A stretch of 64,000 nucleotides of DNA from Bacteroidaceae bacterium (GCA_017524545.1 JAFXVN010000025.1:1-64000), one strand, 5' to 3'. Counted from the stretch's first letter, positions 42,101 through 55,602 are shown. Translations and numbers: made by a program. The notes: generated from the sequence alone by a model not told the origin.

Positions 42101-42128
42101 CTTTTCTGAGTAATCTGAGTGTTCTGAA

Positions 42129-45929
<3,801 letters not shown>

Positions 45930-45946
45930 TTAGTATAGGTTTGTGT

Positions 45947-46585
45947 TTACTTCGGATAGCCGACGGGGTTGTTCATGACGGGAATCTGCTTGTCAGTAAG
46001 CCCCAGCAGGGAGCGGATGCCGTTGATGTCCATTGTGGCGCGGGGGACGGTGCAAAGCCCTACAGACTGGCAGTAGAGGTTGATGTTCTCGCTCACGTTG
46101 CCGGCATCCACGCATCCCATCATCTTGGTGCGTTCGTCCTGACCGCCCAGCTTCTCCAAATCCATAACCATAACGAGCGCAACGGGAGCCTCCAGCACGA
46201 AGTCCTGCGAGAAGCCCTGTGTTCCGGCCACCAGCTTGCGGTGGTCGCCCTTCGCGGCTTCCTTCAGGATGTTCTCGACTGGCAGGTACTCATATACGCT
46301 TTTCGTCGTGAAGACGTAGAGACGAATCTCCTTGCGGTTCCTTGCTGTCGGGGAAGTGCGGAAGTCGTTGTTGCGGCTCACGCCACAGGCTGCCCAGCAC
46401 AGGTTGCTCAACTCCTGCTTGGTGAGTTCCTTTGAACTGTAGGTGCGGACGGAGTGGCGTGTAGCCAGTGCCTCCACTACGCTGAGTGATTTCTGGTGCA
46501 CATCAACAGCGGGCAGCTTGATGTCCTGTGCAAGGGTGAATGTTGCGGCCATTGTCGCAACCGTAGGGATAAGAATCTTTTTCAT
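45947..46585 (-). CDS. secreted nitroreductase-like protein (SagB/ThcOx type)
   Basis: 212 residues with a signal peptide (MKKILIPTVATMAATFTLA). RHSVRTYSSKELTKQELSNL and NLCWAACGVSRNNDFRTSPTA give the flavin-binding nitroreductase fold; MGCVDAGNVSENINLYC continues it. An FMN enzyme exported to the periplasm is unusual, and its substrate is unknown. It follows the lytic transglycosylase gene by 40 nt. Confidence 0.82.
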   Translation of the reverse strand: MKKILIPTVATMAATFTLAQDIKLPAVDVHQKSLSVVEALATRHSVRTYSSKELTKQELSNLCWAACGVSRNNDFRTSPTARNRKEIRLYVFTTKSVYEYLPVENILKEAAKGDHRKLVAGTQGFSQDFVLEAPVALVMVMDLEKLGGQDERTKMMGCVDAGNVSENINLYCQSVGLCTVPRATMDINGIRSLLGLTDKQIPVMNNPVGYPK

Positions 46586-46625
46586 AATGCTAAAGTATTT
46601 AAGTTTCAGGAGTTATAATTGGAAG

Positions 46626-47849
46626 TCATTCTTCCGGCACCCATTCTTCGGCTGGCTTGACCTGGCTTTTGTATTCGCCGTCCTGCAGGCTTCTCTTGGC
46701 TGGGGCTGGGACGCTGCCGCTTGCAAACGAGCGGGCGCTTCCACGATACTGCTCCCACCGCTCCATGATGAGGCGGACGTAGGCTTCCGTCTCTGTGCCG
46801 CGCATATAGCCGTGGCGGACATCGGGGTCGCGGTAGTATCGGGGTTCCGACAGAAGCAGGATGTAGGGTGCGACCTCCTGCCAGCAAAGGTGATCGCGAC
46901 CAGCCTTGCGAGCCAACATCTGTGCGTCCTGCACATGCCCCACGCCGCCATTGTAGGCAGCCAGCGTGAACTGGATGCGTTGTTCGGCATCCTTGATGTC
47001 GGTGAAGTACTGGTTGACCTTCTTGATATAGCGTGCGGCTGCCGAAATGTTCTGCTCCGGGTCGAAGCATTTGTCCTTGGGAACGCCCAAAGCTTCGGCC
47101 GTGGCGGGCATCAGCTGCATGAGTCCTTGTGCGCCCATCGATGAGACAGCCCCTGGGTCGAAGCCCGACTCTTGGTAGCACTGGGCAGCAAGCAACCGCC
47201 AATCCCATCCTGCCGTCGAGCTGTAGCGGCGGAAGAGGTCGTCGTAGGCGGAGATGATGCCGTGGGCGGCATCCTGCATGAGCGGGCGAACCTTGCGGTG
47301 TACGACGTACGATGAACGACGCTCGATGTCCGCTTTTACCTGTGCGACACGGTCTAGACTCCACCAGTCGGTGATGGCTTCGTTTAGCAGGGATGCCCTC
47401 TCCTCCCCGTTTTGAGGGAATTTGCGTGTGCGCCACGTTGGCATTTCAAGGGCGATAAAGTCTATATCGCCTTGCTCCAGCTTCTTCAACAGGGTTGCCG
47501 TGTCTGGGGAAATCTCCATCTGTAGCTTGACGCCGATGCTTTGTGCAAATGCCTCGGCAAGCTCGAACTGCAGTCCCACCTCCTTGCCGTGATACTCATA
47601 GTAGGTGTCGGGACCGCTCAATGTGCCTGCAATAATTATGCCGCTGCTCTGTATCTCGTGCAAGTCGTAGTATAGGGAAGCCCCCTCTCCGCTCCCCCTT
47701 TGGGGGAGTACTTCTTTCGTGAAGAGAGGGTTGCCTCCTTTCCGCTCTCCCTTTTGGGGAGTGCCTTGCTTACCTGTGCAGGCGGCAAGAATAAGAAGAA
47801 TAATAAAAGCACTCCCCAAAAGGGGGAGCGGGGAGGGGGCTATCTTCAC
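46626..47849 (-). CDS. MltF-like lytic transglycosylase lipoprotein
   Basis: 407 residues. The GTG at 47849 overlaps the udk stop by 4 nt (GTGA) and gives a lipoprotein signal (AFIILLILAAC, Cys 24). Residues about 70-240 resemble a solute-binding domain (GTLSGPDTYYEYHGKEVGLQ), residues about 255-360 the lytic transglycosylase domain with catalytic Glu in AAQCYQESGFDPGAVSSMGA and GLMQLMPATA. It cleaves peptidoglycan at the outer membrane. Residues about 3-13, 30-40 and 47-58 are palindromic-element sequence, so the N-terminal region before and after the lipobox is largely repeat-derived. Confidence 0.85.
   Translation of the reverse strand: MKIAPSPLPLLGSAFIILLILAACTGKQGTPQKGERKGGNPLFTKEVLPQRGSGEGASLYYDLHEIQSSGIIIAGTLSGPDTYYEYHGKEVGLQFELAEAFAQSIGVKLQMEISPDTATLLKKLEQGDIDFIALEMPTWRTRKFPQNGEERASLLNEAITDWWSLDRVAQVKADIERRSSYVVHRKVRPLMQDAAHGIISAYDDLFRRYSSTAGWDWRLLAAQCYQESGFDPGAVSSMGAQGLMQLMPATAEALGVPKDKCFDPEQNISAAARYIKKVNQYFTDIKDAEQRIQFTLAAYNGGVGHVQDAQMLARKAGRDHLCWQEVAPYILLLSEPRYYRDPDVRHGYMRGTETEAYVRLIMERWEQYRGSARSFASGSVPAPAKRSLQDGEYKSQVKPAEEWVPEE
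47679..47841. repeat. compound palindromic element (type A) forming the N-terminus of the MltF-like protein
   Basis: Three arm blocks: 47679-47710 (AAGCCCCCTCTCCGCTCCCC type), 47731-47763 (GCCTCCTTTCCGCTCTCCCT type) and 47808-47841 (CACTCCCCAAAAGGGGGAGC type). The lipoprotein hydrophobic core is encoded between the second and third block. Confidence 0.75.
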
Positions 47850-48457
47850 GGCTTTATTCTGTGAATAATGTATGTGCGCATGATTTCGATGGCCTGCTGG
47901 TTGGCGCCGCCCTGCGGGATGATGAGGTCGGCATAGCGTTTGGTGGGTTCGATGAACTCCTCGTGCATCGGCTTCAGAACATCGAGGTAGCGGTCGAGTA
48001 CCATCTGTGTGGTGCGCCCGCGCTCTACCGTGTCGCGCTGAATGACGCGGATAAGCCGCTCGTCGGGGTCGGCATCGACGAATATCTTCAGATCCATGAG
48101 GTCGCGCAGCTGCTTCTTCCACAGTGCCATGATGCCCTCGATGATGATGACCTCGCAAGGCTCCACATGCACCGTGTCTGGCAGGCGGTTGCTGATGAGG
48201 TAGCTGTAAGTGGGCTGCTCGATGCTTTTGCCTTGGCGCAGAGCCTGTATCTGTTGGGTGAGGAGCTTCCAGTCGAAGGCGTCGGGATGGTCGAAGTTGA
48301 TGTGTTTGCGCTCCTCGGGCGTGAGGTGCGTGGTGTCGTTGTAGTAGGAGTCCTGCGGGATGAGTGCCACACGGCTGGCGGGCAGTGTCTCCATAATCTT
48401 CTTCACGACTGTAGTCTTGCCGGAACCCGTGCCGCCGGCGATGCCTATGATATACAT
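47846..48457 (-). CDS. udk: uridine kinase
   Basis: 203 residues. P-loop IGIAGGTGSGKTTVVKK, the uridine kinase segment DSYYNDTTHLTPEERKHINF and DHPDAFDW, and IIIEGIMALW. It phosphorylates uridine and cytidine (pyrimidine salvage, matching upp elsewhere in the window). It is followed, with a 4-nt overlap, by the lytic transglycosylase gene. Confidence 0.95.
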   Translation of the reverse strand: MYIIGIAGGTGSGKTTVVKKIMETLPASRVALIPQDSYYNDTTHLTPEERKHINFDHPDAFDWKLLTQQIQALRQGKSIEQPTYSYLISNRLPDTVHVEPCEVIIIEGIMALWKKQLRDLMDLKIFVDADPDERLIRVIQRDTVERGRTTQMVLDRYLDVLKPMHEEFIEPTKRYADLIIPQGGANQQAIEIMRTYIIHRIKP

Positions 48458-48465
48458 CTGAGATA

Positions 48466-48560
48466 TTTACGATTTGAAGATTTACGATTTACTATTTAAG
48501 TCTTGGGAGTTATTATTAGAAGTTATAACTCCATATCTTAACTCCTCTTCATAACTCCAA
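48466..48560. repeat. AT-rich repeat blocks upstream of udk
   Basis: TTTACGATTTGAAGATTTAC (GTAAATCG family) followed by GGAGTTATTATTAGAAGTTA and TAACTCC units that also occur at 56911-56955. Confidence 0.55.
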
Positions 48561-48568
48561 TTATACTA

Positions 48569-49915
48569 TTAGGGGTTCAGTGTTGCAGTCAGTATGCAAT
48601 CGACGGTGTTGGGGCGTTTGGGCAGGAAGATGCGGTAGCCATCCCCTTCGCGTTGGAAGTCGAGCGAAGAGCCGTCGCTGCGCAGTGTGACCTTCGAGAT
48701 GCTTTGTCCGCTGAGGGGGAGGAAGAGGGAGAGCGGTCCGCCGTTGATGCGTTTCAGACCTTCGTTGACAATTTTCCCGTCCTTCTCCTTGTTGAGGACG
48801 TGGATGTAGAGCGTCTTTCCCTTCTGTGTCGTGACACCCCATTCCTGCGGAGGCACGCAGCCGCCCCGCGTTCCGTAGATGGTGGAGCTGTTGCTGTCCA
48901 TGAAGGCACCGATGTGCTTCAGCCTATCGACTGCTTCGTCGGGCAGCTGTCCGTCGGGGCGCGGCCCGATGTTGAGCAGGAAGTTGGCATTCATGCCTGC
49001 CGCCGTGACGAGTCGGCGGATGAGTTCGTCGCCGCTCTTATAGTTCTTGTCCGTGATGTTGTAGCCCCAGGTGTTGTTCATCGTCATGCAGGTCTCCAAA
49101 GGGAGCTGCGAGACCTTCTGCTCGCCGGAGAAGCCTGCGCTGTTCTGTCCAGGCAGGTCTTGCTCGAAGAGCTGGAAGTCCTCGGCACCGATGGGCGAGC
49201 CGTGATGGTTGTTGCCGATGAGACACTTTGGCTGCAACTTCTTGATGAGCGCATATTGTTCGCCCAGTCGCCAGTCGAACTCCTTCTCCTTGTGGTCCCA
49301 CATGCCGTCGAACCAGATGGCACCGATGGGGCCGTAGTTCGTCAGCAGCTCCGTGAGCTGCATGTTCATGAAGGCATAGTAGCTGTCCCAATTGGTGGTT
49401 GCCTCGTCGTGCGGACAGTTGCGGCAGGCTCCCATCGGGTAGTCTGTGCGCTGCCAGTCCATGTGGCTGTAGTAGAGGTGGAGCTTGAGTCCATGTTCGC
49501 TGCAAGCCTCGGCAAGCGATTTCAGCACATCGCGCCCGTATGGGGTGGTCTCCACAATATTGTAGGAACTTGCCTTAGTCCCCCACATCGAGAATCCGTC
49601 GTGGTGCCGGCTGGTGAAGGTGACGTATTGCGCTCCTGCTTCCTTGAAGAGCTGCACCCATTCGCGTGCGCTAAACCACGACGGACAGAAGCCGCCGGCA
49701 AGCTTGGCGTACTCGTCGCGGTCGATGTGGCGGTTGTGCATCACCCATTCGCCACTCGCCAACATGGAGTAGATGCCCCAATGGATGAAGATGCCGAACT
49801 TGCGGTCCTGGAAGTCTTCGCGGATGCGGCGCGTCTCGTCGCTGACAACAAGTCCCTGTGCCGCAACTGTCAGCGCAAGCAAAAGAACAAAGAGGATAGA
49901 AAAGATGCGTTTCAT
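48569..49915 (-). CDS. alpha-L-fucosidase (GH29)
   Basis: 448 residues with signal peptide (MKRIFSILFVLLLALTVAAQ). N-terminal catalytic barrel: FGIFIHWGIYSMLASGEW, FTSRHHDGFSMW, nucleophile Asp in GAIWFDGMWDHK. A C-terminal beta domain follows from about residue 350. It removes terminal fucose from glycans in the periplasm. No susC/susD genes are near. The IR pair at 49961-50046 lies just upstream, and no consensus promoter was seen. Confidence 0.93.
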   Translation of the reverse strand: MKRIFSILFVLLLALTVAAQGLVVSDETRRIREDFQDRKFGIFIHWGIYSMLASGEWVMHNRHIDRDEYAKLAGGFCPSWFSAREWVQLFKEAGAQYVTFTSRHHDGFSMWGTKASSYNIVETTPYGRDVLKSLAEACSEHGLKLHLYYSHMDWQRTDYPMGACRNCPHDEATTNWDSYYAFMNMQLTELLTNYGPIGAIWFDGMWDHKEKEFDWRLGEQYALIKKLQPKCLIGNNHHGSPIGAEDFQLFEQDLPGQNSAGFSGEQKVSQLPLETCMTMNNTWGYNITDKNYKSGDELIRRLVTAAGMNANFLLNIGPRPDGQLPDEAVDRLKHIGAFMDSNSSTIYGTRGGCVPPQEWGVTTQKGKTLYIHVLNKEKDGKIVNEGLKRINGGPLSLFLPLSGQSISKVTLRSDGSSLDFQREGDGYRIFLPKRPNTVDCILTATLNP

Positions 49916-49960
49916 GTGTTATCAACGAATGAGAGTGTGTCAGCACACTATAATATAAAG

Positions 49961-50046
49961 ACAACGGATTTCACGGATTACACGGATTTAAGCCTTACTG
50001 GTAGTTGGAGACCATGATAATCCGTCAAATCCGTGTAATCCGTTGT
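49961..50046. repeat. inverted repeat of CACGGATT units
   Basis: Left arm 49961-49989 (ACAACGGATTTCACGGATTA type) and right arm 50019-50046 (AATCCGTGTAATCCGTTG type), nearly complementary. It is a variant of the perfect pair at 10230-10313. Confidence 0.7.
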
Positions 50047-50070
50047 TTTAATTATACACGCTTGTTGTGC

Positions 50071-50985
50071 TTAGAACATCTTGTCGGGGTACTGTCCAGC
50101 CTCGTGGAGGGCGGCCAGCTTTGCAACCACCTCAGGACGGTCTTCGGGATAGGTCACGCCAAACCACTTGCTCGTGGTGTCGAGTACTTCGCAAGTTGCC
50201 TCGCCGGTCTTGATGAGGTGATCCACCATGAGGGGGATGAAGAACTCGCTCTTGAGGTTGGCCTGGTTCTTCGGGTCGGAGAGGAATGTCTTGAAGTAAG
50301 CCTCGCTGTACTCGAAGTAGTCGGGAGTGAAGCCCCAGAAGTTCATGCTGACGGGTGTGGTGTCGGGGATGCTGACCCACTTCTCGTCCTCATCGAGATA
50401 CTGCACAACGCCGTCGTGACGCTCTATCTTGGTGCGCTCCACAACGCCAGTGAGCAGGTGTGTCTGTTCGTCGTTCTCGCAGATGCCACGGCTCACGGTG
50501 CCGCTCTCGCTCAGGGTGTTGTCAACGCGGAAGCCCACCATTGCATACTTGCCTTTGCTGCCTTCGGGCAGTTCGCTCAGGAACTTTGCCATCACGCGGA
50601 ATGCGTCGCGGTCGTAGAAGTCATCGCAGTTGAGCACAGCGAATGGCTCCTTGATGACATCCTTGCCCATAAGGACAGCGTGGTTGGTGCCCCAAGGCTT
50701 CTGGCGGCCTTCGGGAACGGTGAAGCCTTCGGGCAGTGCGTCGAGGCTCTGGAAGCAGAGTTCGCAGGGGATGTGACCCTCGTACTTGGCGAGAATCTGG
50801 GTGCGGAACTGCTCCTCGAAGTCGCGACGGATAACCCATACAATCTTGCCGAAGCCAGCCTGGATAGCGTCGTAGATACTATAGTCCATGATGCTCTGTC
50901 CCTGAGGACCGAGTGTGTCGAGCTGCTTCAAGCCGCCATAGCGGCTACCCATACCAGCAGCCAAAAGAAATAATGTCGGTTTCAT
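50071..50985 (-). CDS. sugar-phosphate nucleotidyltransferase-like protein
   Basis: 304 residues; start at 50985 (MKPTLFLLAAGMGSRYGGLK). The N-terminal GxGSRYGGLKQ and LDTLGPQGQSIMDYS fit the NTP_transferase fold, with VLNCDDFYDRDAF as the metal-binding DD region. The exact sugar is unclear; such proteins in Bacteroidales are annotated only broadly. It lies between the V-ATPase genes and the fucosidase gene. Confidence 0.8.
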   Translation of the reverse strand: MKPTLFLLAAGMGSRYGGLKQLDTLGPQGQSIMDYSIYDAIQAGFGKIVWVIRRDFEEQFRTQILAKYEGHIPCELCFQSLDALPEGFTVPEGRQKPWGTNHAVLMGKDVIKEPFAVLNCDDFYDRDAFRVMAKFLSELPEGSKGKYAMVGFRVDNTLSESGTVSRGICENDEQTHLLTGVVERTKIERHDGVVQYLDEDEKWVSIPDTTPVSMNFWGFTPDYFEYSEAYFKTFLSDPKNQANLKSEFFIPLMVDHLIKTGEATCEVLDTTSKWFGVTYPEDRPEVVAKLAALHEAGQYPDKMF

Positions 50986-51049
50986 GTTGTTATTCTTTAT
51001 AAGTGTCACACAGAATTTAAGGTTTTTATCACACTGAAGGTGTGATGTA

Positions 51050-51545
<496 letters not shown>

Positions 51546-51672
51546 AGGCGGTGCTCTGGCCAGGCTTTGCAACCTTAATATATATAATGTTTGCTATTTT
51601 AGGCTTCGCTTGCTCTCCTTATGAATGCAGAACTATGTCTTATGAGGGTTAATAAATTATTTTGTTGATTAC

Positions 51673-51717
51673 TATATTTCTTAACTCTTAATTCTTAATT
51701 CTTAACTCTTAACTACC
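51673..51717. repeat. AT-rich repeat at the end of the subunit I gene
   Basis: Tandem TTAACTCTTAATTCTTAATT type units; the last one encodes the final Val-Lys-Ser and stop of subunit I. Confidence 0.6.
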
Positions 51718-53609
51718 CTAAATGGCGTATATTCCTTGCCGCCGCCGCTGAAGTCCGCATTCTTGAAGAACTCCACGAAGGTGAGTCGCATGGGATGCAC
51801 GAAGGCACTTATCATGCTGAGGGCGAAGGTGATGCCGTGGCCGAAAAGCAGGATGAGCACCATAGGTAGCCAGCGGATAGCCCATGGGAGGCTGCTGGTC
51901 ATGTCGTAGGCAAGGGCGTTGAACACGCCGCCAAGCACACCGCCCGTCAGTCCGAGGGCGAAGAGGCGGATGTAGCTGAGCAGGTCGCCCAGCAGACCTG
52001 TTGCCATTCCGTATGTTGCCCATACGCCGCCGCCGATGTTCAACAGCGGACCGAGAATCGGGTTCTTGTAGGCACCAGGGTTATTATATAGGAATATGCC
52101 GATGACGCTCACACCGATGATGCCGTAGAGCGCATAGACGAGGCCGATAGGCAGTGCGACACCGCAGGCTGGCAGACCGAAGAGGGCAATTGCTGAAAGC
52201 AGGGCCACCACCCATGAGAAGGTGCCGATGGCATAGCCGAAGCCGAAGTTCTTCCAAGCCTTGCAGCCCTTGAGCACCATGCCCAAGAGCACCTGTATCA
52301 GACCGATGATGACGGAAATGACCATCATGGGCGAGTAGCCGAAGAGCAGCCCGACGCCATTGTCGTTAAGGAAGTAGGGCTTGACCGGAGCCAGGAATGC
52401 CCAATCCTGTTTCGTCAGGTCGATACCGAAGACGGTGCCAGTGAGCAGTCCGCAAACGGTTGTGGCGAGGCCGAGCCAGATGCCGAGCCGTCCGTAGCTC
52501 TTCATATCGTCGTTGCCACCCTTCAATGCCAAGAAGATGCCGCCCAGCAGGACAAGCAGGCCGTAGCCGCCGTCGCCCAGACAGAGTCCGAAGAAGAGCA
52601 TGAAGAACGGAGCGAAGAAGACGCTCGGGTCGATGTCGCGGTAGTTGGGCAGCGAGTACATGCGCAGGATGGGTTCGAAGAGGCGCGTATAGCTGCCGTT
52701 GGTTATCTTGACGGGCACGTCGTCTTCGTAGGCGGGATTCTCCAGTTCATAGCAGATGCGCCGGTCGTCGAGCCACTTGGCCAGTTCGTCCGCCTTGTCT
52801 GCCAGCGTCCAGCCCACCATGAGGCGCACGGCTCCGTCGGCAATGCTCTCGTCCGAGAGTTCCACCTCCCGAAGCTGTATCTCGCCCTGAGCCTGCTTCA
52901 TGCCTTCCACAAGTGCCTCCCGCTGTTCCCGCGCAATCTGGCAGGTCATGTCGTGATTCTTCTGGAGGGCTTTCCTCGCGTCTGCCGCCTCCTGCTGATA
53001 TTGGGCAAGCGAACCGTCTGGCAGTTCCAGACGTTCTGCCTTGATGTCGGGCTCTTCGGCGGAGAAGGCCAGGAAATAGATGCGCTTGTTGTGCTCGTCG
53101 ATGGTGGTGGCGAAGTATTTCTCCGCCCAGTCCGCCTGGAACGACTTCGTGTTGCAGGCATAGAAATACACCTGCATCCCTGACTCCTGCTGGAGCCGCT
53201 GGATGGCCTCCCAGTCGAAATTGCCCCACGGCTCAAGCTTCTGGATGTTCTTCTCCGCCTCGTCAATGGTATGGCGAATGTTGACTTCGTCGGCTTTGAG
53301 CTTCTCGACATAATCCAAAAGCCTCTCCCCAGCCCTCTCCAAAGGAGAGGGAGAATCATTGCCGCAATTCACCCCTCCTTTGGAGGGGACGGGGGAGGCT
53401 TTCCCCCACGCCTTTAGCGAAATGTCCAGATAGTCAATAGCCTGCTGATAGCGGAGCCTTGTGTCGATGGCCTTCTGGAGGGCGGGACTTGTCTGCCCCT
53501 GCTTCAGTTGCTGCACGTGCACTACTCCCTGCTCGCGCAGGCCGGCAATGAAGCCGTCGTATTCTTTCTGTGTCACCAGGAAGGTGAGCTTTTTCATTTT
53601 CTCTATCAT
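51702..53609 (-). CDS. V-type ATP synthase subunit I
   Basis: 635 residues. N-terminal cytoplasmic stalk half (about 1-320) then eight membrane segments (ISVIIGLIQVLLGMVLKGC, GYAIGTFSWVVALLSAIALF, GLLGDLLSYIRLFALGLTGG with the conserved Arg of the proton path). It is the stator of the rotary ATPase. Residues about 70-97 (ASPVPSKGGVN...[11 protein letters not shown]) are an in-frame palindromic element in the coiled-coil head. Overlaps subunit D by 4 nt (ATGA). Confidence 0.92.
   Translation of the reverse strand: MIEKMKKLTFLVTQKEYDGFIAGLREQGVVHVQQLKQGQTSPALQKAIDTRLRYQQAIDYLDISLKAWGKASPVPSKGGVNCGNDSPSPLERAGERLLDYVEKLKADEVNIRHTIDEAEKNIQKLEPWGNFDWEAIQRLQQESGMQVYFYACNTKSFQADWAEKYFATTIDEHNKRIYFLAFSAEEPDIKAERLELPDGSLAQYQQEAADARKALQKNHDMTCQIAREQREALVEGMKQAQGEIQLREVELSDESIADGAVRLMVGWTLADKADELAKWLDDRRICYELENPAYEDDVPVKITNGSYTRLFEPILRMYSLPNYRDIDPSVFFAPFFMLFFGLCLGDGGYGLLVLLGGIFLALKGGNDDMKSYGRLGIWLGLATTVCGLLTGTVFGIDLTKQDWAFLAPVKPYFLNDNGVGLLFGYSPMMVISVIIGLIQVLLGMVLKGCKAWKNFGFGYAIGTFSWVVALLSAIALFGLPACGVALPIGLVYALYGIIGVSVIGIFLYNNPGAYKNPILGPLLNIGGGVWATYGMATGLLGDLLSYIRLFALGLTGGVLGGVFNALAYDMTSSLPWAIRWLPMVLILLFGHGITFALSMISAFVHPMRLTFVEFFKNADFSGGGKEYTPFRVVKS
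53318..53402. repeat. palindromic element (type B) inside the subunit I gene
   Basis: Outer arms AAAGCCTCTCCCC / GGGGGAGGCTTT; inner CCCTCTCCAAAGGAGAGGG and CCCCTCCTTTGGAGGGG. Almost identical to the copy in the GH2 gene (45381-45463). Confidence 0.85.
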
Positions 53610-54211
53610 GCCACGGCCTCCTTTCTCTTCTCCTGAAGCGACTTCAGAATCTTCTGTGACGACTTGGAGAGGTTCTCTTCGTCCTCCATGAAACGTTTAA
53701 TCTTACGCACAGCCTCCTGATAGCCGGGAATCTGCACCTTCTCGAAGAGGTTCACCTTCTGCGTGGTCTTCTTGCGTGCATGGTCCAGAAGATGCAGCTT
53801 TGCGAAGACAAACTCGCGCTCCACGGCGGTCTTGGCAAGCCCTTGCAGGAGCTTGATGCCGTCGAAGTACCACTTCGGGGCACTGAACAGTCCAAAGGGC
53901 TTCACCTTCAGGCTGATGTTGTTGAGCACAGGGACTTGCACGCCTGCAATCTTCTTTTTGGTAATCTCGACATCGCCCAGACTCACGAGCGAAGTGTCGA
54001 ACTCGCCCCAGAGGGCATACATCTTCTCGTAGCCCTCAATCTGGCTCTGCAGCTTGCGCTCCAGCTCTTCGGCCTCTTCCTTGCATTTCTTCACCTCTAA
54101 TCGCAGTGCTGTCTCCTTGCTCTTGATGATGGGCAGCGTGCGCTGGCGCATCTTCAAGGCTTTCTCGATTTGCTGCAACGAAGTCTTGTTATATTGAAAC
54201 TTGATAGCCAT
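53606..54211 (-). CDS. V-type ATP synthase subunit D
   Basis: 201 residues. Long coiled coil typical of the central stalk (KTSLQQIEKALKMRQRTLPI, KSKETALRLEVKKCKEEAEE). It connects the catalytic head to the rotor. Its promoter (54231) lies immediately upstream, and the A, B and E subunit genes that usually precede it are not in the window. Confidence 0.9.
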   Translation of the reverse strand: MAIKFQYNKTSLQQIEKALKMRQRTLPIIKSKETALRLEVKKCKEEAEELERKLQSQIEGYEKMYALWGEFDTSLVSLGDVEITKKKIAGVQVPVLNNISLKVKPFGLFSAPKWYFDGIKLLQGLAKTAVEREFVFAKLHLLDHARKKTTQKVNLFEKVQIPGYQEAVRKIKRFMEDEENLSKSSQKILKSLQEKRKEAVA

Positions 54212-54230
54212 ATTTCTTTAATTTCGGGTG

Positions 54231-54238
54231 CAAAGATA
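54231..54238 (-). promoter_or_regulatory. -7 box (TATCTTTG) of the D-I-K genes
   Basis: Consensus box 20 nt before the subunit D start. Confidence 0.65.
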
Positions 54239-54429
54239 CAAAATAAAATCGAAATAAGAAAATGAAGTCAGCAAGAAAATAAGAAATAAAGGCAAAACAT
54301 GAACCTTTTGATGATGCTTCTGCTCTTTTGAGAAGAGATACAGCCTTTCAATTTTGCCACATTTTGCAAGAGGCACAACATTTTCGACAAAAAAGAATCA
54401 AAAAGCTTTTGGCTTTGATTATTTTTTCA

Positions 54430-54437
54430 TAACTTTG
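54430..54437 (+). promoter_or_regulatory. -7 box (TAACTTTG) of the S41-like peptidase gene
   Basis: Consensus box 39 nt before the start at 54476. A short hairpin (AATCAAAAAGC / GGCTTTGATT) lies just upstream. Confidence 0.6.
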
Positions 54438-54475
54438 CACTACCTAATAGTGTACCATTCTAACTAATTACAACT

Positions 54476-55585
54476 ATGAAAAAGATTTTATTACTGGGAT
54501 TTGTGTTTGTTTTATTAGTGGGGGGCTTTTTTGCTTACAAGTCCTATAATTCCGTACCAGACGACATCGCTCGCCTTGTGGTTGATTTCGACTCTGTTGT
54601 CTATGTGGTAGAAAATGGCTATGCTCCTTTCAAATTCAAGGTGACAGACGAAAACCGAAAAGAGTATGAGGCTTTGAAGAAGTCACTCGTCAAAGACATC
54701 AAGGAGCAGAAGAGAAGCTGGCAGGATGCAGTTTGTGCCTACGTCGGCTGGTTTGGCGACTACCATTTATATGTCTATGGGGATGAGGAGATCTATAATC
54801 TCTATTCCAAATACGAGCGGCCTCGTATCGACTATTACAGTCTGATATCGGAGTATAGCCCAGCTTTTATGTCCTGCAAAGTTGATGAAGAAACCTGGCT
54901 TCTACGAGCACCATCTTTCAGTAATTCAGCAGAAATAATTGAGGAATACGTAAACGAATACAAAGCATCAGGTTGCCCCAACCTTATCGTTGACATTCGA
55001 GGCAATGGCGGAGGAAATGATGTTGGTTATTGGCCTTTATTAGAGCTGCTTTATGACGGCTATAAGGGACCAAGAGATGGGGTCGTTGACAGATTTTCGC
55101 CCATGATTATAAAAATGTTGAAGGAATTAGGAACAACTGATGAAGACTTCAAAGAAGACGGATATCCTATAGATGATCCTAATGCTCCAGAATATTTTAC
55201 AAGAATTCCTGATGGAGACATCCTCGAATTTGACTCTATAAGCCCCTTGCCTCATAAGGCTGCTGTGATAATTGACAATTGGAATGCAAGTTCAGGTGAA
55301 CAGTTTATTCTTGACATTAAATCATCCAACAAACGAACACGCATATATGGTAAGGATAATACTTTAGGCTGTGTTGACTCTGGCAATTGTTGGAGATTTA
55401 GTCTAGGCAACGGACTATTAACAATAAGCTGTCCCACCTCCTATTCTCCACGTTATGAAAAAGGCACATGCATCGACCCCACAGGCATTGCTCCAGACAT
55501 ACAAATCCCCCTTCCCTATCCCGACACACTCACTGACAACATAGATGAATGGGTGATTTGGGTAGCTGGAGATTTAAAAAAATAA
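54476..55585 (+). CDS. S41-family (tail-specific protease-like) peptidase
   Basis: 369 residues with an N-terminal membrane or signal segment (ILLLGFVFVLLVGGFFAY). The S41 elements are present: VDIRGNGGGNDVGYW, nucleophile Ser in DNWNASSGEQFILDIK, a candidate Lys in RIYGKDNTLG, and C-terminal TGIAPDIQIPLPY. No PDZ domain is evident; the N-terminal part (about 40-150) is not recognised. It is AT-richer than the neighbours, suggesting transfer. It is followed by its own terminator. Confidence 0.83.
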   Translation: MKKILLLGFVFVLLVGGFFAYKSYNSVPDDIARLVVDFDSVVYVVENGYAPFKFKVTDENRKEYEALKKSLVKDIKEQKRSWQDAVCAYVGWFGDYHLYVYGDEEIYNLYSKYERPRIDYYSLISEYSPAFMSCKVDEETWLLRAPSFSNSAEIIEEYVNEYKASGCPNLIVDIRGNGGGNDVGYWPLLELLYDGYKGPRDGVVDRFSPMIIKMLKELGTTDEDFKEDGYPIDDPNAPEYFTRIPDGDILEFDSISPLPHKAAVIIDNWNASSGEQFILDIKSSNKRTRIYGKDNTLGCVDSGNCWRFSLGNGLLTISCPTSYSPRYEKGTCIDPTGIAPDIQIPLPYPDTLTDNIDEWVIWVAGDLKK

Positions 55586-55602
55586 TAATGAATAATAAAG
55601 AG

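Noticed and set aside
48653..50017. 454-codon plus-strand frame opposite the fucosidase
   Set aside because: Shadow frame; the minus-strand GH29 enzyme has its nucleophile and signal peptide.
51026..51049. Hairpin ATCACAC...GTGTGAT as a terminator after subunit K
   Set aside because: On the minus strand it is followed by A-rich rather than U-rich sequence, so it is not a Rho-independent terminator for that gene.
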